A DNA stretch of 64,000 nt, taken from NCBI RefSeq assembly GCF_030685535.1, contig NZ_CP131601.1, forward strand, positions 2,604,001 through 2,668,000, read 5' to 3'. Of the stretch, positions 1 through 9,559 are shown one piece after another. Each line of letters begins with the position of its first letter. Positions within the stretch are counted from its first letter, which is position 1. The notes beneath the pieces are model-generated. The model saw only the letters and a list, made by a program, of their open reading frames with translations, made no database searches and was not told the origin of the DNA. The translations under genes were made by a program, and so were the position numbers. Source of the DNA: Photobacterium leiognathi (GTDB lineage Bacteria > Pseudomonadota > Gammaproteobacteria > Enterobacterales > Vibrionaceae).

Positions 1-1136
1 TTAGTTAGATCATCAAAAAACTTCTTCACACCTTTGAAGAAACCTTCTGATTTTGGCTTATGCTTACTTGCCGCTTTGCCACCAAATGTCTCTTCAAGCT
101 CTTGAAGTAGCTCTTTTTGGCGTGAGCTTAAGTTTACTGGTGTTTCTACCACTAAACGACAAATCAGATCACCCGTCATACCACCGCGAACAGATGTCAC
201 ACCTTTACCACGCATACGGAACATACGACCGGTTTGGGTTTCAGCTGGAACTTTTAAGTTTACACGACCATCAAGGGTCGGTACTTCAACTTCACCACCT
301 AGTGCTGCCATCGTAAAGCTTACAGGCACGTCACAATGTAGGTTATTGCCATCACGTTGGAAAATGTTGTGTTCTTTCACATGTACTTGAACGTACAAGT
401 CACCTGCTGGTGCGCCAAATTCCCCAGCTTCACCTTCGCCAGTAAGACGGATGCGATCGCCAGTATCAACGCCTGCAGGAATTTTAACGGATAACGTTTT
501 GGTTTCTTCTACACGGCCTTCACCATGACATTTATCACATGGATCTTTGATGATTTGACCACGACCATGACAGTGAGGACATGTTTGCTGTACGGCAAAG
601 AAACCTTGACGCATTTGTACTTGGCCTGCGCCATGACAGGTAGTACATGTTGTTGCTGATGAACCTTTCTTCGCACCAGAGCCATCACAACTGTCACAAC
701 CAACTAATGTTGGTACACGGATTTCTTTTGAACAACCACGAACAGCTTCTTCTAACGTTAACTCCATGTTGTAACGAAGATCTGAACCGCGCTGTGCGCG
801 TTGTTGACGACGGCCACCGCCACCACCAAAGATATCGCCGAACACATCGCCAAAGATGTCGCTGAAGTCTGCACCGCCGCCGAAGCCGCCGCCACCGCCT
901 ATACCACCTTGTTCAAAGGCTGCATGACCATATTGATCGTAAGCCGCGCGCTTTTGTACATCAGTAAGAATTTCGTAAGCGTATTTCACTTCTTTGAATT
1001 TCTCTGCTGATTCCTCATCACCCTGGTTACGGTCTGGGTGGTACTTCATCGCTAAGCGCTTGTATGCCTTTTTGATGTCACGCTCATTTGCGTCACGGGC
1101 TACGCCTAGCACTTCATATAAATCACGTTTAGACAT
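1..1136 (-). CDS. dnaJ: DnaJ (Hsp40) co-chaperone, C-terminus clipped by window edge
   Basis: DnaJ stimulates the DnaK ATPase and delivers unfolded clients. The ATG is at 1134-1136 and the reading frame is still open at base 1, ending ..FFDDLT, so only the last one or two residues and the stop are missing. Visible in order: a J domain with the HPD motif (YHPDRNQGD), a Gly/Phe-rich linker, four CxxCxGxG zinc-binding repeats ([32 protein letters not shown]) and the C-terminal client-binding domains. It lies 101 bp downstream of dnaK on the same strand with no obvious terminator between, so the two are probably cotranscribed from the dnaK heat-shock promoter. Confidence 0.97.
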   Translation of the reverse strand, partial: MSKRDLYEVLGVARDANERDIKKAYKRLAMKYHPDRNQGDEESAEKFKEVKYAYEILTDVQKRAAYDQYGHAAFEQGGIGGGGGFGGGADFSDIFGDVFGDIFGGGGGRRQQRAQRGSDLRYNMELTLEEAVRGCSKEIRVPTLVGCDSCDGSGAKKGSSATTCTTCHGAGQVQMRQGFFAVQQTCPHCHGRGQIIKDPCDKCHGEGRVEETKTLSVKIPAGVDTGDRIRLTGEGEAGEFGAPAGDLYVQVHVKEHNIFQRDGNNLHCDVPVSFTMAALGGEVEVPTLDGRVNLKVPAETQTGRMFRMRGKGVTSVRGGMTGDLICRLVVETPVNLSSRQKELLQELEETFGGKAASKHKPKSEGFFKGVKKFFDDLT

Positions 1137-1237
1137 AACTTGATTGTCACCTGGCTAGATATATTTACGGGCGTTAGAGTAACCTCAAACGCCCGTAATT
1201 TAAATAAGATGTTAATTAATAAGTATTAATTACGTTC

Positions 1238-3151
1238 TTATTTGTTGTCTTTAACTTCTTCAAACTCAGCATCAACAACGTCGTCGTCTTGCTTAGCTTG
1301 TTGCTCACCTGCACCATCAGCTTGTTGAGCTTGTGCTTTCTGTTGAGCGATTTCCATTAGCTTTTGAGAAGCTGCAACTAGAGCTTGTACTTTAGCGTCG
1401 ATAGCTTCTTTATCTTCGCCTTTACGTGCTTCTTCTAGTTCAGTAACAGCTGCTTCAATTGCTGTTTTGTCGTCAGCTGGAAGTGCGTCACCCGCTTCTT
1501 CGATTTGCTTACGAGTACCGTGAATTAGCTGGTCAGCTTGGTTACGTGCAGTTACTAGCTCTTCGAACTTCTTATCAGCTTCTTTGTTAGCTTCTGCTTC
1601 TTGAACCATTTTCTCGATATCTGCATCGCTTAGACCGCCAGAAGCTTGGATAGTGATCTTCTGCTCTTTACCAGTAGTCTTATCTTTTGCAGATACGTTT
1701 AGGATACCATCAGCATCAAGGTCGAAAGTTACTTCGATTTGTGGCATACCACGAGGAGCTGCTTGAATACCTTCTAGGTTGAATTGACCTAGAGACTTGT
1801 TGTAGCTCGCTTGCTTACGCTCACCTTGAAGAACATGGATAGTTACCGCGCTTTGGTTATCTTCAGCAGTAGAGAACACTTGGTTCGCTTTTGTTGGGAT
1901 AGTTGTGTTCTTCTCGATTAGTTTAGTCATCACGCCACCCATGGTTTCGATACCAAGAGATAGTGGAGTAACGTCTAGAAGTAGAACGTCTTTAACATCA
2001 CCAGCAAGAACACCACCTTGAACAGCAGCACCTACAGCAACTGCTTCATCAGGGTTCACGTCTTTACGTGCTTCTTTACCAAAGAACTCAGCAACTTTTG
2101 CTTGAACCATTGGCATACGAGTTTGACCACCAACTAGGATAACATCAGTGATGTCACCAACAGTTAGGTCTGCATCAGCTAGTGCCACTTTTAGTGGATC
2201 TAGAGAGCGTTGAACTAGGTCTTCAACTAGAGATTCTAGTTTCGCACGCGTCACTTTGATGTTCATGTGCTTAGGACCAGTCGCATCAGCTGTGATGTAA
2301 GGTAGGTTTACATCAGTTTGCTGTGCAGAAGATAGTTCGATTTTCGCTTTTTCTGCTGCTTCTTTTAGACGCTGCATAGCAAGTGGATCGTTCTTAAGAT
2401 CGATGCCTTGCTCTTTCTTGAATTCTTCTACTAAGTAGTTGATTAGACGTGTATCGAAGTCTTCACCACCTAGGTGAGTATCACCGTTAGTTGATAGTAC
2501 TTCGAAAGTTTTCTCGCCTTCAACTTCGTCGATTTCGATGATTGAGATATCGAATGTACCACCACCAAGGTCGTAAACAGCGATAGTGCGATCACCACCT
2601 TGCTTATCAAGACCGTAAGCAAGTGCAGCTGCTGTTGGTTCGTTGATGATACGTTTAACATCTAGACCTGCGATACGGCCCGCATCTTTAGTTGCTTGAC
2701 GTTGTGCGTCGTTGAAGTAAGCAGGAACTGTGATTACCGCGCCAGTTACTGGTTCGCCTAGGAAATCTTCAGCTGTTTTCTTCATTTTTTTCAAGATTTC
2801 AGCAGATACTTGAGGAGCAGCCATTTTTTGGCCTTTTGCTTCTACCCATGCATCACCGTTGTCAGCCTTAACGATTTTGTAAGGCATGATTTCGATATCA
2901 CGCTGAACTTCTTCGTCTTCGAAACGACGACCAATTAGACGCTTGATTGCGAATAGTGTGTTTTCAGGGTTTGTTACTGCCTGACGTTTTGCTGGTTGAC
3001 CAACTAGCGTTTCACCATCTTGAGTGTATGCAACAACTGATGCTGTTGTACGCTCGCCTTCTGCGTTTTCGATTACACGTGGTTTGTCGCCGTCAAGTAC
3101 TGCTACACAAGAGTTTGTAGTACCTAAGTCAATACCAATGATTTTACCCAT
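1238..3151 (-). CDS. dnaK: DnaK (Hsp70) chaperone
   Basis: ATP-dependent cytosolic chaperone, 637 aa, the normal length for the family. The N-terminal nucleotide-binding domain starts [18 protein letters not shown] and contains the DLGGGTFD phosphate loop. The substrate-binding domain and helical lid follow, ending in an acidic tail with the DAEFEEV motif. It is preceded by a sigma-32-type promoter and followed by dnaJ. grpE lies upstream on the same strand but is separated by a terminator, so grpE and dnaK-dnaJ are separate heat-shock units. Confidence 0.99.
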   Translation of the reverse strand: MGKIIGIDLGTTNSCVAVLDGDKPRVIENAEGERTTASVVAYTQDGETLVGQPAKRQAVTNPENTLFAIKRLIGRRFEDEEVQRDIEIMPYKIVKADNGDAWVEAKGQKMAAPQVSAEILKKMKKTAEDFLGEPVTGAVITVPAYFNDAQRQATKDAGRIAGLDVKRIINEPTAAALAYGLDKQGGDRTIAVYDLGGGTFDISIIEIDEVEGEKTFEVLSTNGDTHLGGEDFDTRLINYLVEEFKKEQGIDLKNDPLAMQRLKEAAEKAKIELSSAQQTDVNLPYITADATGPKHMNIKVTRAKLESLVEDLVQRSLDPLKVALADADLTVGDITDVILVGGQTRMPMVQAKVAEFFGKEARKDVNPDEAVAVGAAVQGGVLAGDVKDVLLLDVTPLSLGIETMGGVMTKLIEKNTTIPTKANQVFSTAEDNQSAVTIHVLQGERKQASYNKSLGQFNLEGIQAAPRGMPQIEVTFDLDADGILNVSAKDKTTGKEQKITIQASGGLSDADIEKMVQEAEANKEADKKFEELVTARNQADQLIHGTRKQIEEAGDALPADDKTAIEAAVTELEEARKGEDKEAIDAKVQALVAASQKLMEIAQQKAQAQQADGAGEQQAKQDDDVVDAEFEEVKDNK

Positions 3152-3260
3152 CAGACTATCTCCGAAATTCGTTATATTTACTTGCTACACTCTAGAACGC
3201 ATTCTGAGTTAGCGGTTCGGGGGTTACCCGTGACAAATATATTTAATGTCTTATGACTAC

Positions 3261-3290
3261 TAAATAAGGTCGCTAGAATGCTTTTCAAGG
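3261..3290 (-). promoter_or_regulatory. sigma-32 (heat-shock) promoter of dnaK-dnaJ
   Basis: On the minus strand a CTTGAAA -35 element (3283-3289) is followed after 13 bp by CCTTATTTA (3261-3269), close to the CTTGAAA / CCCCATNTA pattern of sigma-32 promoters. It lies about 110 bp upstream of the dnaK ATG, in the gap between the grpE terminator and dnaK. Confidence 0.78.
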
Positions 3291-3320
3291 GCAAAACAAA
3301 AATATTTTCAAAAAAAATAA

Positions 3321-3344
3321 AAAAACCCACCGAAGTGGGCTTTT
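3321..3344 (-). terminator. Rho-independent terminator after grpE
   Basis: The minus strand reads GCCCAC-TTCG-GTGGG followed by a run of seven T. It sits 22 bp after the grpE stop and isolates grpE from dnaK. Confidence 0.85.
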
Positions 3345-3365
3345 ATACGCGAGTGATAATAACAA

Positions 3366-3980
3366 TTACGCTTGCGTATTAACGTTACCCGCTGCAGCTT
3401 TAGATACCATTACCATCGCTGGACGAATTACACGGCCATTTAGCTCGTAACCTTTCTGCATTACCATCATGACTGTGTTTGGTGCAAACTCAGTACTTTC
3501 TTGAATTGCCATTGCTTGGTGGAATTCAGGGTTGAATGCTTCACCTTGTGGGTTAATTTGCGTTAAACCAAACTTCGCCACTGTGTCTGTCATTGTTTTT
3601 AGCGTTAGCTCAACACCTTCCATCATCGCTTTTGATGATTCATCAGTCTTGTCTGCCATTTCAAGCGCACGCTCAAGGTTATCAATTACTGGCAATAATT
3701 CTTCTGCAAATTTGTTTAATGCATACTTACGTGCTTTATCAATTTCTTGCTCTGAACGACGACGTACATTCTCGCCTTCTGCACGTGCACGAAGTGCCAT
3801 GTCTTTTGCTTCGTTAGCTTGTGCTTCGCTCGCTAGTAATGCAGCTTCTAGCTCTGCAATACGCGCTGAGTATAATTCTTCTTCAGATTCAACAAACTCA
3901 CCCTCAACAGCTTCAACTTCTACAGCCTCAACTGCATCTTTAAGCTGCTCATCCTGTACATTGTGGTCTTTATTTGTCAT
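3366..3980 (-). CDS. grpE: GrpE nucleotide exchange factor
   Basis: GrpE releases ADP from DnaK and resets the chaperone cycle. The 204-aa product has an acidic, low-complexity N-terminus, a long coiled-coil helix (about residues 38-90, rich in Ala, Glu and Arg), and a C-terminal beta domain with the conserved stretch [10 protein letters not shown] and the terminal [14 protein letters not shown] motif. Length and motifs are typical. It has its own sigma-32-like promoter and its own terminator. nadK is divergent upstream, an arrangement also found in E. coli. Confidence 0.97.
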   Translation of the reverse strand: MTNKDHNVQDEQLKDAVEAVEVEAVEGEFVESEEELYSARIAELEAALLASEAQANEAKDMALRARAEGENVRRRSEQEIDKARKYALNKFAEELLPVIDNLERALEMADKTDESSKAMMEGVELTLKTMTDTVAKFGLTQINPQGEAFNPEFHQAMAIQESTEFAPNTVMMVMQKGYELNGRVIRPAMVMVSKAAAGNVNTQA

Positions 3981-4067
3981 GCGTCATTTCTCCGCCAAGA
4001 TAATAGGGTATGAATTAATCAGTAGCGGTATATTAATATTCGCTACGTTTCAAACAGTCTTGGGCAT

Positions 4068-4098
4068 ATTATGGGGATGAAGTTCAATGATTCAACCC
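4068..4098 (-). promoter_or_regulatory. sigma-32 promoter of grpE
   Basis: The minus strand carries GGGTTGAA (4091-4098) and, 14 bp later, CCCCATAAT (4068-4076), a near-consensus heat-shock -10. It lies about 90 bp upstream of the grpE start. Confidence 0.8.
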
Positions 4099-4175
4099 AA
4101 TATTGATAACAAACAGCGACAAGTTTTTTTTTCTAAGGCTATACTGCCCTCACTATCATTTGTTGGAACAAAGAG

Positions 4176-5057
4176 ATGACGCGTATTTTTGAAACCATTG
4201 CGTTAATTGGTAAACCACGTAACCCAGATGCCCTACAAACACATATGAGTTTGTATCAATGGTTGGTGGCACAAAATTACACCGTTTTATTGGATCATCG
4301 CCTTTCCAATGATCTTGATATACCAGAAGACTGTTTCTACGATTTGCTCACACTTGGGGAAAAAGCCGATCTAGCTATTGTGGTCGGTGGTGATGGCAAC
4401 ATGCTTGGCGCTGCACGTATATTATCTCGTTTTGATATATCTGTGATTGGAGTAAACCGTGGCAACCTTGGTTTCTTAACCGATCTTGACCCTGATGATT
4501 TTGAAGCACCACTCGCACGCGTGCTAGACGGGGAATTTATTAAAGAAAATCGCTTTTTATTAGAAGCTGAAGTGCATCGTCACGGGCAAGTAAAAAGCAG
4601 AAACGCCGCATTGAACGAAGCCGTACTGCACCCAGATAAAATCGCTCACATGATTGAGTTTGAAGTTTATATTGATGATAGCTTCGCGTTCTCGCAACGC
4701 TCTGATGGTTTAATTATTGCGACACCAACAGGTTCAACAGCCTATTCGCTCTCTGGTGGTGGTCCTATTTTATCGCCAAGTTTAAATGCTATTGCGCTTG
4801 TACCCATGTTCCCACATACGCTGTCATGCCGACCATTAGTGGTAGATGGCGATCGCTGTATCAAACTGCTGGTATCACCAAATAATGGCAGCACATTAGA
4901 AGTCAGTTGTGACGGTCAGGTATCTTTACCTGTTAGCCCAGGTGATGAAATTCATATTTACCAAAGCAAAGACAGGTTACAGCTGATCCATCCAAAAGAT
5001 TACAGCTATTATAATATCTTGCGAGGAAAACTCGGTTGGTCTAGCCGCCTCTTCTAA
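4176..5057 (+). CDS. nadK: NAD kinase
   Basis: Phosphorylates NAD to NADP using ATP; cytosolic. The protein is 293 aa, like E. coli NadK. The signature GGDGN is at residues 71-75 ([15 protein letters not shown]), followed by [10 protein letters not shown] and the conserved [15 protein letters not shown] stretch that shapes the NAD pocket. The start ATG follows a purine-rich AAAGAG. It is divergent from grpE, as in E. coli. Confidence 0.98.
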   Translation: MTRIFETIALIGKPRNPDALQTHMSLYQWLVAQNYTVLLDHRLSNDLDIPEDCFYDLLTLGEKADLAIVVGGDGNMLGAARILSRFDISVIGVNRGNLGFLTDLDPDDFEAPLARVLDGEFIKENRFLLEAEVHRHGQVKSRNAALNEAVLHPDKIAHMIEFEVYIDDSFAFSQRSDGLIIATPTGSTAYSLSGGGPILSPSLNAIALVPMFPHTLSCRPLVVDGDRCIKLLVSPNNGSTLEVSCDGQVSLPVSPGDEIHIYQSKDRLQLIHPKDYSYYNILRGKLGWSSRLF

Positions 5058-5068
5058 ACAATATTCCA

Positions 5069-5098
5069 ATAAAGCTAGTTTCTACACTGGCTTTATTT
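5069..5098 (+). terminator. Probable terminator after nadK
   Basis: AATAAAGCTAG and CTGGCTTTATT pair across a short loop just after the nadK stop, ending in a T-rich tract. One G-T pair weakens the stem. Confidence 0.55.
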
Positions 5099-5162
5099 CT
5101 ATCTGCATTTCAAAAACTTAATCCAAATCATATTTTTCAGCATATTTCTTCACTCAATACTT

Positions 5163-5182
5163 TACTGGTTATAGATACAGTA
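5163..5182. promoter_or_regulatory. LexA (SOS) box 1 of recN
   Basis: TACTGGTTATAGATACAGTA fits CTG-N10-CAG. It lies 45 bp before the recN ATG and only 2 bp from a second box. Confidence 0.8.
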
Positions 5183-5184
5183 TA

Positions 5185-5204
5185 TACTGTATGAAAAAAC
5201 AGGT
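5185..5204. promoter_or_regulatory. LexA (SOS) box 2 of recN
   Basis: TACTGTATGAAAAAACAGGT fits CTG-N10-CAG. It lies next to box 1; E. coli recN also has several LexA boxes, so tandem LexA repression is expected here. Confidence 0.78.
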
Positions 5205-5226
5205 GTTGATTTAAACAGGTGAACAC

Positions 5227-6894
5227 ATGCTGGCACACATGACTATCTCTAACTTTGCCATTGTTAAAACGCTTCAATTTGAACTTAAACCGGGTATGAC
5301 CACCATTACAGGTGAAACGGGTGCAGGTAAATCTATTGCCATCGATGCACTGGGTTTATGCCTTGGTGATCGTGCAGAAGCTTCAATGGTTCGCCCTAAT
5401 GAAGACAAAGCAGAGATCTCTGCTGCTTTCTCATTAGCAAATAACCAAGCTGCACGCCGTTGGTTAGAAGATAACGATTTAATGGATGGTGAAGAGTGTA
5501 TTTTACGCCGTGTGATCACCAAAGAAGGTCGCTCTCGCGGCTTCATTAATGGCAGCCCTGTTCCTGCATCACAACAAAAAGCATTGGGACAACTACTGAT
5601 CAACATCCATGGTCAACATGCCCACCAGCAACTGATGCGTCCTGATTATCAACAGCAAATGCTCGATCAATATGCGAGTCACCACATGCTGTTGGATAAA
5701 ACACGTGAAACCTACCAACGCTGGCGCCAAGCGCACAACGAGCTAAAACGTCTAACACAAAGTCGTGAAGAGAACGAAGCGCAAAAACAATTACTTCAGT
5801 ACCAAGTTAAAGAGCTAGATGAATTAGCATTAGGCGAAGAAGAATTTACTGAGATTGAAGAAGAGCATAAACGCCTGTCAAACAGTGGTGAGCTTGCTGT
5901 AGCTAGCCAAACAGCACTTTCTGCTCTCTACGACGGTGATGATGGTAATGCATTACAGCTACTGCAAATGGCTTGTCAGCAAGTGTGCAATTTAGGTGAG
6001 TACGATAATAACCTAAACACAATCCCACAAATGTTGGAAGAAGCAATCATCCAAGTACAGGAAGCAAGCCAAGAGCTTCGTAGCTACCTTGATAACTTAG
6101 ATATGGATCCGCATCGCTTGATCTATTTAGAAGAGCGTTTATCAAAAATCATGTCGATGGCACGTAAGCACTACGTAATGCCAAACGAGCTATACCAAAA
6201 ACATCAAGACTTACTAAAAGAGCTAGAAAACCTTGATTGCAGCGATGAACGCTTAGAAGAAATGGCTGAAAACGTAGAAGCATTACGTCAAAAATGCTTC
6301 CTTGCCGCTGAGAAACTCAGTAAAAGTCGTCAGCGTTATGCCAAAGAGCTTGATCAAAAGATTTCAGAAAGTATGCATACATTAAGTATGGAGCACGGTG
6401 AGTTTTCAATTAACATCACCAGCGATCCAGACCGTATGTTAAGCCCTATTGGTTACGACAGTATCAACTTCTTAGTCTCAACCAACCCAGGTCAACCATT
6501 ACAGCCTCTAGGCAAAGTCGCATCAGGTGGTGAGCTATCACGTATTTCATTAGCGATTCAAGTGATCACGGCTCAAAAAGTAGAAACGCCAAGCCTTATT
6601 TTCGATGAAGTCGATGTAGGTATTAGTGGCCCAACAGCCGCTATCGTTGGCAAGATGTTGCGCACGCTAGGCGAATCAACCCAAGTCATGTGTGTGACTC
6701 ACTTACCGCAGGTCGCTGGCTGTGGTCATCAACAAATGTTTGTAGCAAAGAAAACGTCAGAAGGACAAACTGAAACCAATATGCGTCCGTTAACTGAAGA
6801 TGATCGTGTTGCAGAGCTTGCTCGCCTACTCGGTGGTAGTGAAATTACTGAACGCACATTGGCAAATGCAAAAGAGTTATTGATTGCGGCTTGA
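5227..6894 (+). CDS. recN: DNA repair ATPase RecN (SMC-like)
   Basis: SMC-related ATPase acting early in RecA-dependent double-strand break repair. It is 555 aa (E. coli 553). The Walker A GETGAGKS is at residues 29-36. A long coiled-coil middle follows (about 150-380). The C-terminal half holds the ABC-type signature [15 protein letters not shown] and the Walker B region [12 protein letters not shown]. The N-terminus [13 protein letters not shown] aligns with E. coli [13 protein letters not shown], which fixes the start. Two LexA boxes precede it, marking it as an SOS gene. Confidence 0.98.
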   Translation: MLAHMTISNFAIVKTLQFELKPGMTTITGETGAGKSIAIDALGLCLGDRAEASMVRPNEDKAEISAAFSLANNQAARRWLEDNDLMDGEECILRRVITKEGRSRGFINGSPVPASQQKALGQLLINIHGQHAHQQLMRPDYQQQMLDQYASHHMLLDKTRETYQRWRQAHNELKRLTQSREENEAQKQLLQYQVKELDELALGEEEFTEIEEEHKRLSNSGELAVASQTALSALYDGDDGNALQLLQMACQQVCNLGEYDNNLNTIPQMLEEAIIQVQEASQELRSYLDNLDMDPHRLIYLEERLSKIMSMARKHYVMPNELYQKHQDLLKELENLDCSDERLEEMAENVEALRQKCFLAAEKLSKSRQRYAKELDQKISESMHTLSMEHGEFSINITSDPDRMLSPIGYDSINFLVSTNPGQPLQPLGKVASGGELSRISLAIQVITAQKVETPSLIFDEVDVGISGPTAAIVGKMLRTLGESTQVMCVTHLPQVAGCGHQQMFVAKKTSEGQTETNMRPLTEDDRVAELARLLGGSEITERTLANAKELLIAA

Positions 6895-7064
6895 TTAAGC
6901 TTCGCTTATTTAGCGGTTATGAAATAAACTAAGAGACAGATGCAACTATTACGAGAAGTAATAGTCAAATATCAAAATTATTTACTTTTTTTCTTTACCG
7001 CTTTTTACTTCTGCATAGACCTTGTTTATCATCGCAGCAGTTAAAGCTAAAAAGCCAGGATGCT

Positions 7065-7421
7065 ATGACTTGGAAAAACATTGCAGCCCTAACCCTAGCG
7101 TTAGGCTTACTTAGTGGCTGTTCAATCGCAGAACGTTTGGTTTATCGCATTGATATCGACCAAGGTAACTACGTAGAACAAAAAAGTGTAGATATGCTTC
7201 GTGTCGGCATGACCAAAGCACAAGTTCAATATGTACTGGGCACTCCTATGTTAGTAGACCCAAGTTACCCTGATACATGGAACTATATCTTCTACGAACA
7301 AAACGGCCATGACAAACCGATCCAGAAGAATTTGATCTTAACATTCAATCCACAAGCACAACTTGTGAGTATGAAAGGAGATTACAAACAAAGCCCTCAA
7401 TTTTTAACACCAATTAATTAA
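7065..7421 (+). CDS. bamE: Outer-membrane assembly lipoprotein BamE (SmpA)
   Basis: Small lipoprotein subunit of the BAM complex that inserts beta-barrel proteins in the outer membrane. It is 118 aa. The signal peptide ends in a lipobox LLSGC, with the lipidated Cys near residue 19. The mature domain carries conserved stretches [28 protein letters not shown] and TWNYIFYEQ. It sits between recN and rnfH/ratA in the standard gammaproteobacterial order. Confidence 0.96.
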   Translation: MTWKNIAALTLALGLLSGCSIAERLVYRIDIDQGNYVEQKSVDMLRVGMTKAQVQYVLGTPMLVDPSYPDTWNYIFYEQNGHDKPIQKNLILTFNPQAQLVSMKGDYKQSPQFLTPIN

Positions 7422-7442
7422 TGGTTTTGTTCTTGTCATAAC

Positions 7443-7471
7443 AAAAAAGCTCGCCAATGCGAGCTTTTTTT
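7443..7471. terminator. Bidirectional terminator between bamE and rnfH
   Basis: AAAAAAGCTCGC-CAAT-GCGAGCTTTTTTT is a strong symmetrical hairpin with A and T tracts, placed between converging bamE and rnfH. Confidence 0.9.
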
Positions 7472-7498
7472 ATATTCAAACTTTAACTGTTAGTGCTT

Positions 7499-7804
7499 CT
7501 ATTCAGCACTAAGTTTGGCTTGCTCAGCACGTTTACGACGGATCTCACGAGGATCTGCCACTAACGGACGATAGATCTCAATTCTATCCCCTTCTCTTGC
7601 TGTACTGTCTAATTTCACATTACGACTATATATCCCGACTTTATTTTTCTTTAAGTCAATCTCAGGATACATAGCTAAAATACCAGATTGTTCAATAATT
7701 TCCTGTATCGGCGTATCAGCAACAACAGCTAGCTTTAAAACTCGCTGTACATTGGGTAATGCGTAAACGACCTCAACATGGATTAGCGATTGATCAGAAT
7801 GCAT
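7499..7804 (-). CDS. rnfH: RnfH family protein (ubiquitin-like fold)
   Basis: Small 101-aa RnfH/UPF0125 protein with a beta-grasp, ubiquitin-like fold. Its biochemical role is unclear. Conserved stretches are VEVVYALPN, IDLKKNKVGIYSRNVKL, GDRIEIYRPLVADPREIRRKRAE. Its start overlaps the end of ratA by 11 bp, implying translational coupling, as in E. coli. Confidence 0.93.
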   Translation of the reverse strand: MHSDQSLIHVEVVYALPNVQRVLKLAVVADTPIQEIIEQSGILAMYPEIDLKKNKVGIYSRNVKLDSTAREGDRIEIYRPLVADPREIRRKRAEQAKLSAE

Positions 7805-8228
7805 AAATTTCTTTTGCTCGTTGAGTGAACGCCTGAACCATATTACTGGTCAAGTCGCGGAAAATCTTACCAAAAGCCGCATCAATTAAGCTGCTGGTAA
7901 ATTCAAATTCTAAATTCAATTCGATCTTACATGCCGTAGCGTCAAGCTCAGTAAAAGTCCAACCACCAACAAGTTTACGGAAAGGACCGTCTACTAGCTG
8001 CATGTTGATCTGATTAAAATCAACCAGCTTATTATGCGTCACAAATGTTTTACGGATGCCCGCTTTCGATACATCAACCGACGCCATCATATGATCTGAT
8101 GAACATTCAATAATTTTACTGCCAGCACATCCCGGTAAGAACGCAGGATAGGATTCAACATCATTAACCAATTCAAACATTTGCTGGGCACTAAACGGAA
8201 CAAGTGCAGAGCGACTAATCTGCGGCAT
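7794..8228 (-). CDS. ratA: RatA/PasT START-domain protein (Coq10-like)
   Basis: The 144-aa START/polyketide-cyclase fold protein is homologous to eukaryotic Coq10; in E. coli it has been reported to bind 50S subunits and hinder 70S formation, and it is linked to respiration and stress tolerance. I chose the ATG at 8226-8228 because MPQISRSALVPFSAQQM matches the family N-terminus and GAAGGAGAAGC gives a good ribosome site; the longer open frame up to 8291 lacks similarity. Motifs: VESYPAFLPGC, DVSKAGIRKTF, LVDGPFRKLVGGW. It overlaps rnfH downstream. Confidence 0.93.
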   Translation of the reverse strand: MPQISRSALVPFSAQQMFELVNDVESYPAFLPGCAGSKIIECSSDHMMASVDVSKAGIRKTFVTHNKLVDFNQINMQLVDGPFRKLVGGWTFTELDATACKIELNLEFEFTSSLIDAAFGKIFRDLTSNMVQAFTQRAKEIYAF

Positions 8229-8432
8229 AGCTTCTCCTTCATCGAACAGAATGCCCCTGCGACGCATTACAACTACGCAACAGAGACTCAACTATAATAC
8301 CATTAGTCATCAATCTGCCAAAATAGCTATTGTTACCGCTAACAATTATGATAAGTTCAATAACTTATTCGACCATGCACAGCATTATTTGCTGCTGACT
8401 TGGGACAGCAACACTGACTTTAAGAGGTCATC

Positions 8433-8915
8433 ATGGCTAAAAAACCAAACAAAAAGCCAGGCAGTAATACGATTGCCAAAAATAAAACTGCACGCTTTGA
8501 ATTTGCAATTAATGACGAATACGAAGCAGGTATGCAACTTCAAGGTTGGGAAGTAAAAGCGATCCGTGACGGTAAAGTAAACATGACTGAGAGTTATGTC
8601 TTCTTACGTAATGGTGAAGCTTTTATCTCTGGTTTAACCATCACTCCACTGAATGCCGCATCAACGCACGTAGTCGCTGATCCAACACGCACACGTAAAC
8701 TACTGCTTAATCGTCGTGAAATCGATAAATTAGCAGGTGCAGTAAACCGTGATGGTGAAACTATTATTGCGCTAAACATGTACTGGAAAGCATCTTTTGT
8801 GAAGATCAAAATCGGTACAGCACGTGGTAAGAAGTTGCACGACAAACGCGCCGACAGCAAAGCAAAAGATTGGCAACGCGATAAAGCACGTATACTGAAA
8901 AGTAGCAATCGCTAA
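8433..8915 (+). CDS. smpB: SsrA-binding protein SmpB
   Basis: SmpB binds tmRNA and directs it to stalled ribosomes for trans-translation. It is 160 aa, with the conserved N-terminus [33 protein letters not shown], and the basic C-terminal tail [17 protein letters not shown] that inserts in the mRNA channel. It lies directly upstream of ssrA on the same strand, its functional partner. The ribosome site is AAGAGGT. Confidence 0.98.
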   Translation: MAKKPNKKPGSNTIAKNKTARFEFAINDEYEAGMQLQGWEVKAIRDGKVNMTESYVFLRNGEAFISGLTITPLNAASTHVVADPTRTRKLLLNRREIDKLAGAVNRDGETIIALNMYWKASFVKIKIGTARGKKLHDKRADSKAKDWQRDKARILKSSNR

Positions 8916-9027
8916 AAATTCTTCGTAACAGCAGATTAGCATTTGATTACTAATCAATCGTTTGGCCGTTTATAGTATATATATCTATTGACCCCCTCAA
9001 AGAATCTGCTAACATCGTTCGAACTCT

Positions 9028-9397
9028 GGGGCTGATTTAGGATTCGACAGGATCACGAAGGCTTGTGGAGCATGCCGAGGTGCGGTTGGCCTCGTAAAAA
9101 AGCCGCAAAAAAATAGTCGCAAACGACGAAAACTACGCACTAGCAGCTTAATACCCTGCTAAGAGCGCTCCTGCCCTAGCTTCCGCTTGTAAGACGGGGA
9201 ATAACAGGGGTTCAAACCCAAACAAGATAGCGAGGGAACCTTTGACTAGAGAGGTGAACCGCGAAATAGAATTCTGGTATGTATTTGCATAGCGTGTCTG
9301 TTCGCAGTGCACTTACGAGATTAAAGACAGACTAAGCATGTAGCGCCATTGGTTAGACTGGTTTTGGACGCGGGTTCAAATCCCGCCAGCTCCACCA
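9028..9397 (+). ncRNA. ssrA: tmRNA (SsrA), island attachment target
   Basis: Begins GGGGCTGATTTAGGATTCGA and ends GCTCCACCA, so the tRNA-like acceptor stem pairs properly and the CCA is encoded. The T arm GGGTTCAAATCCC is intact. The resume codon and tag reading frame at 9119-9151 encode ANDENYALAA-stop, identical to the E. coli tag. The gene remains complete despite an island inserted at its 3' end, because the island supplies or restores the terminal bases and terminator. Confidence 0.97.
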
Positions 9398-9437
9398 AAT
9401 TCGTATACGAAGGCGTCCTAGGACGTCCAGAGAGCCC
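9392..9437. repeat. attL: 46-bp direct repeat at ssrA 3' end
   Basis: The exact 46-bp sequence starting CCACCAAATTCGTATACG and ending GAGAGCCC recurs at 34250-34295 in the same orientation. It covers the last six bases of ssrA plus the downstream stretch containing the first arm of the terminator. This is the classic footprint of tyrosine-integrase insertion into a tRNA or tmRNA gene. Confidence 0.93.
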
Positions 9438-9465
9438 ACTAAGACATTGTTTTAGTGGGCTTTCT
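9433..9465 (+). terminator. Terminator downstream of ssrA
   Basis: AGCCCACTAA and TTAGTGGGCT pair across a loop of about 9 nt, followed by TTCTT. The copy at the other att site (34291-34324) has compensating changes in the stem, A-T replaced by G-C. Confidence 0.85.
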
Positions 9466-9511
9466 TATTCCAGCAACATCCAAGGACATCCAGTAACATC
9501 TTTGATTTATG

Positions 9512-9530
9512 GGTACATCCTTGGGTACAC
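9512..9530 (+). repeat. Candidate integrase arm-type site, left end
   Basis: GGTACATCCTTGGGTACAC differs at 2 of 19 positions from 34161-34179. Both lie about 70-75 bp inside their att repeat and in the same orientation. Each is made of two GGTACA-like half repeats. An arm-binding role is inferred from position only. Confidence 0.5.
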
Positions 9531-9559
9531 TATTATTACTACGTTAATTTGGTGTACCC

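Noticed and set aside
7794..8228. ratA and rnfH as a toxin-antitoxin pair.
   Set aside because: Although once discussed as such, this is a conserved core gene pair next to smpB and nothing here indicates an antitoxin function.
1..9000. Many open frames opposite dnaK, dnaJ, grpE and recN.
   Set aside because: Antisense shadows of strongly conserved genes, no motifs of their own.
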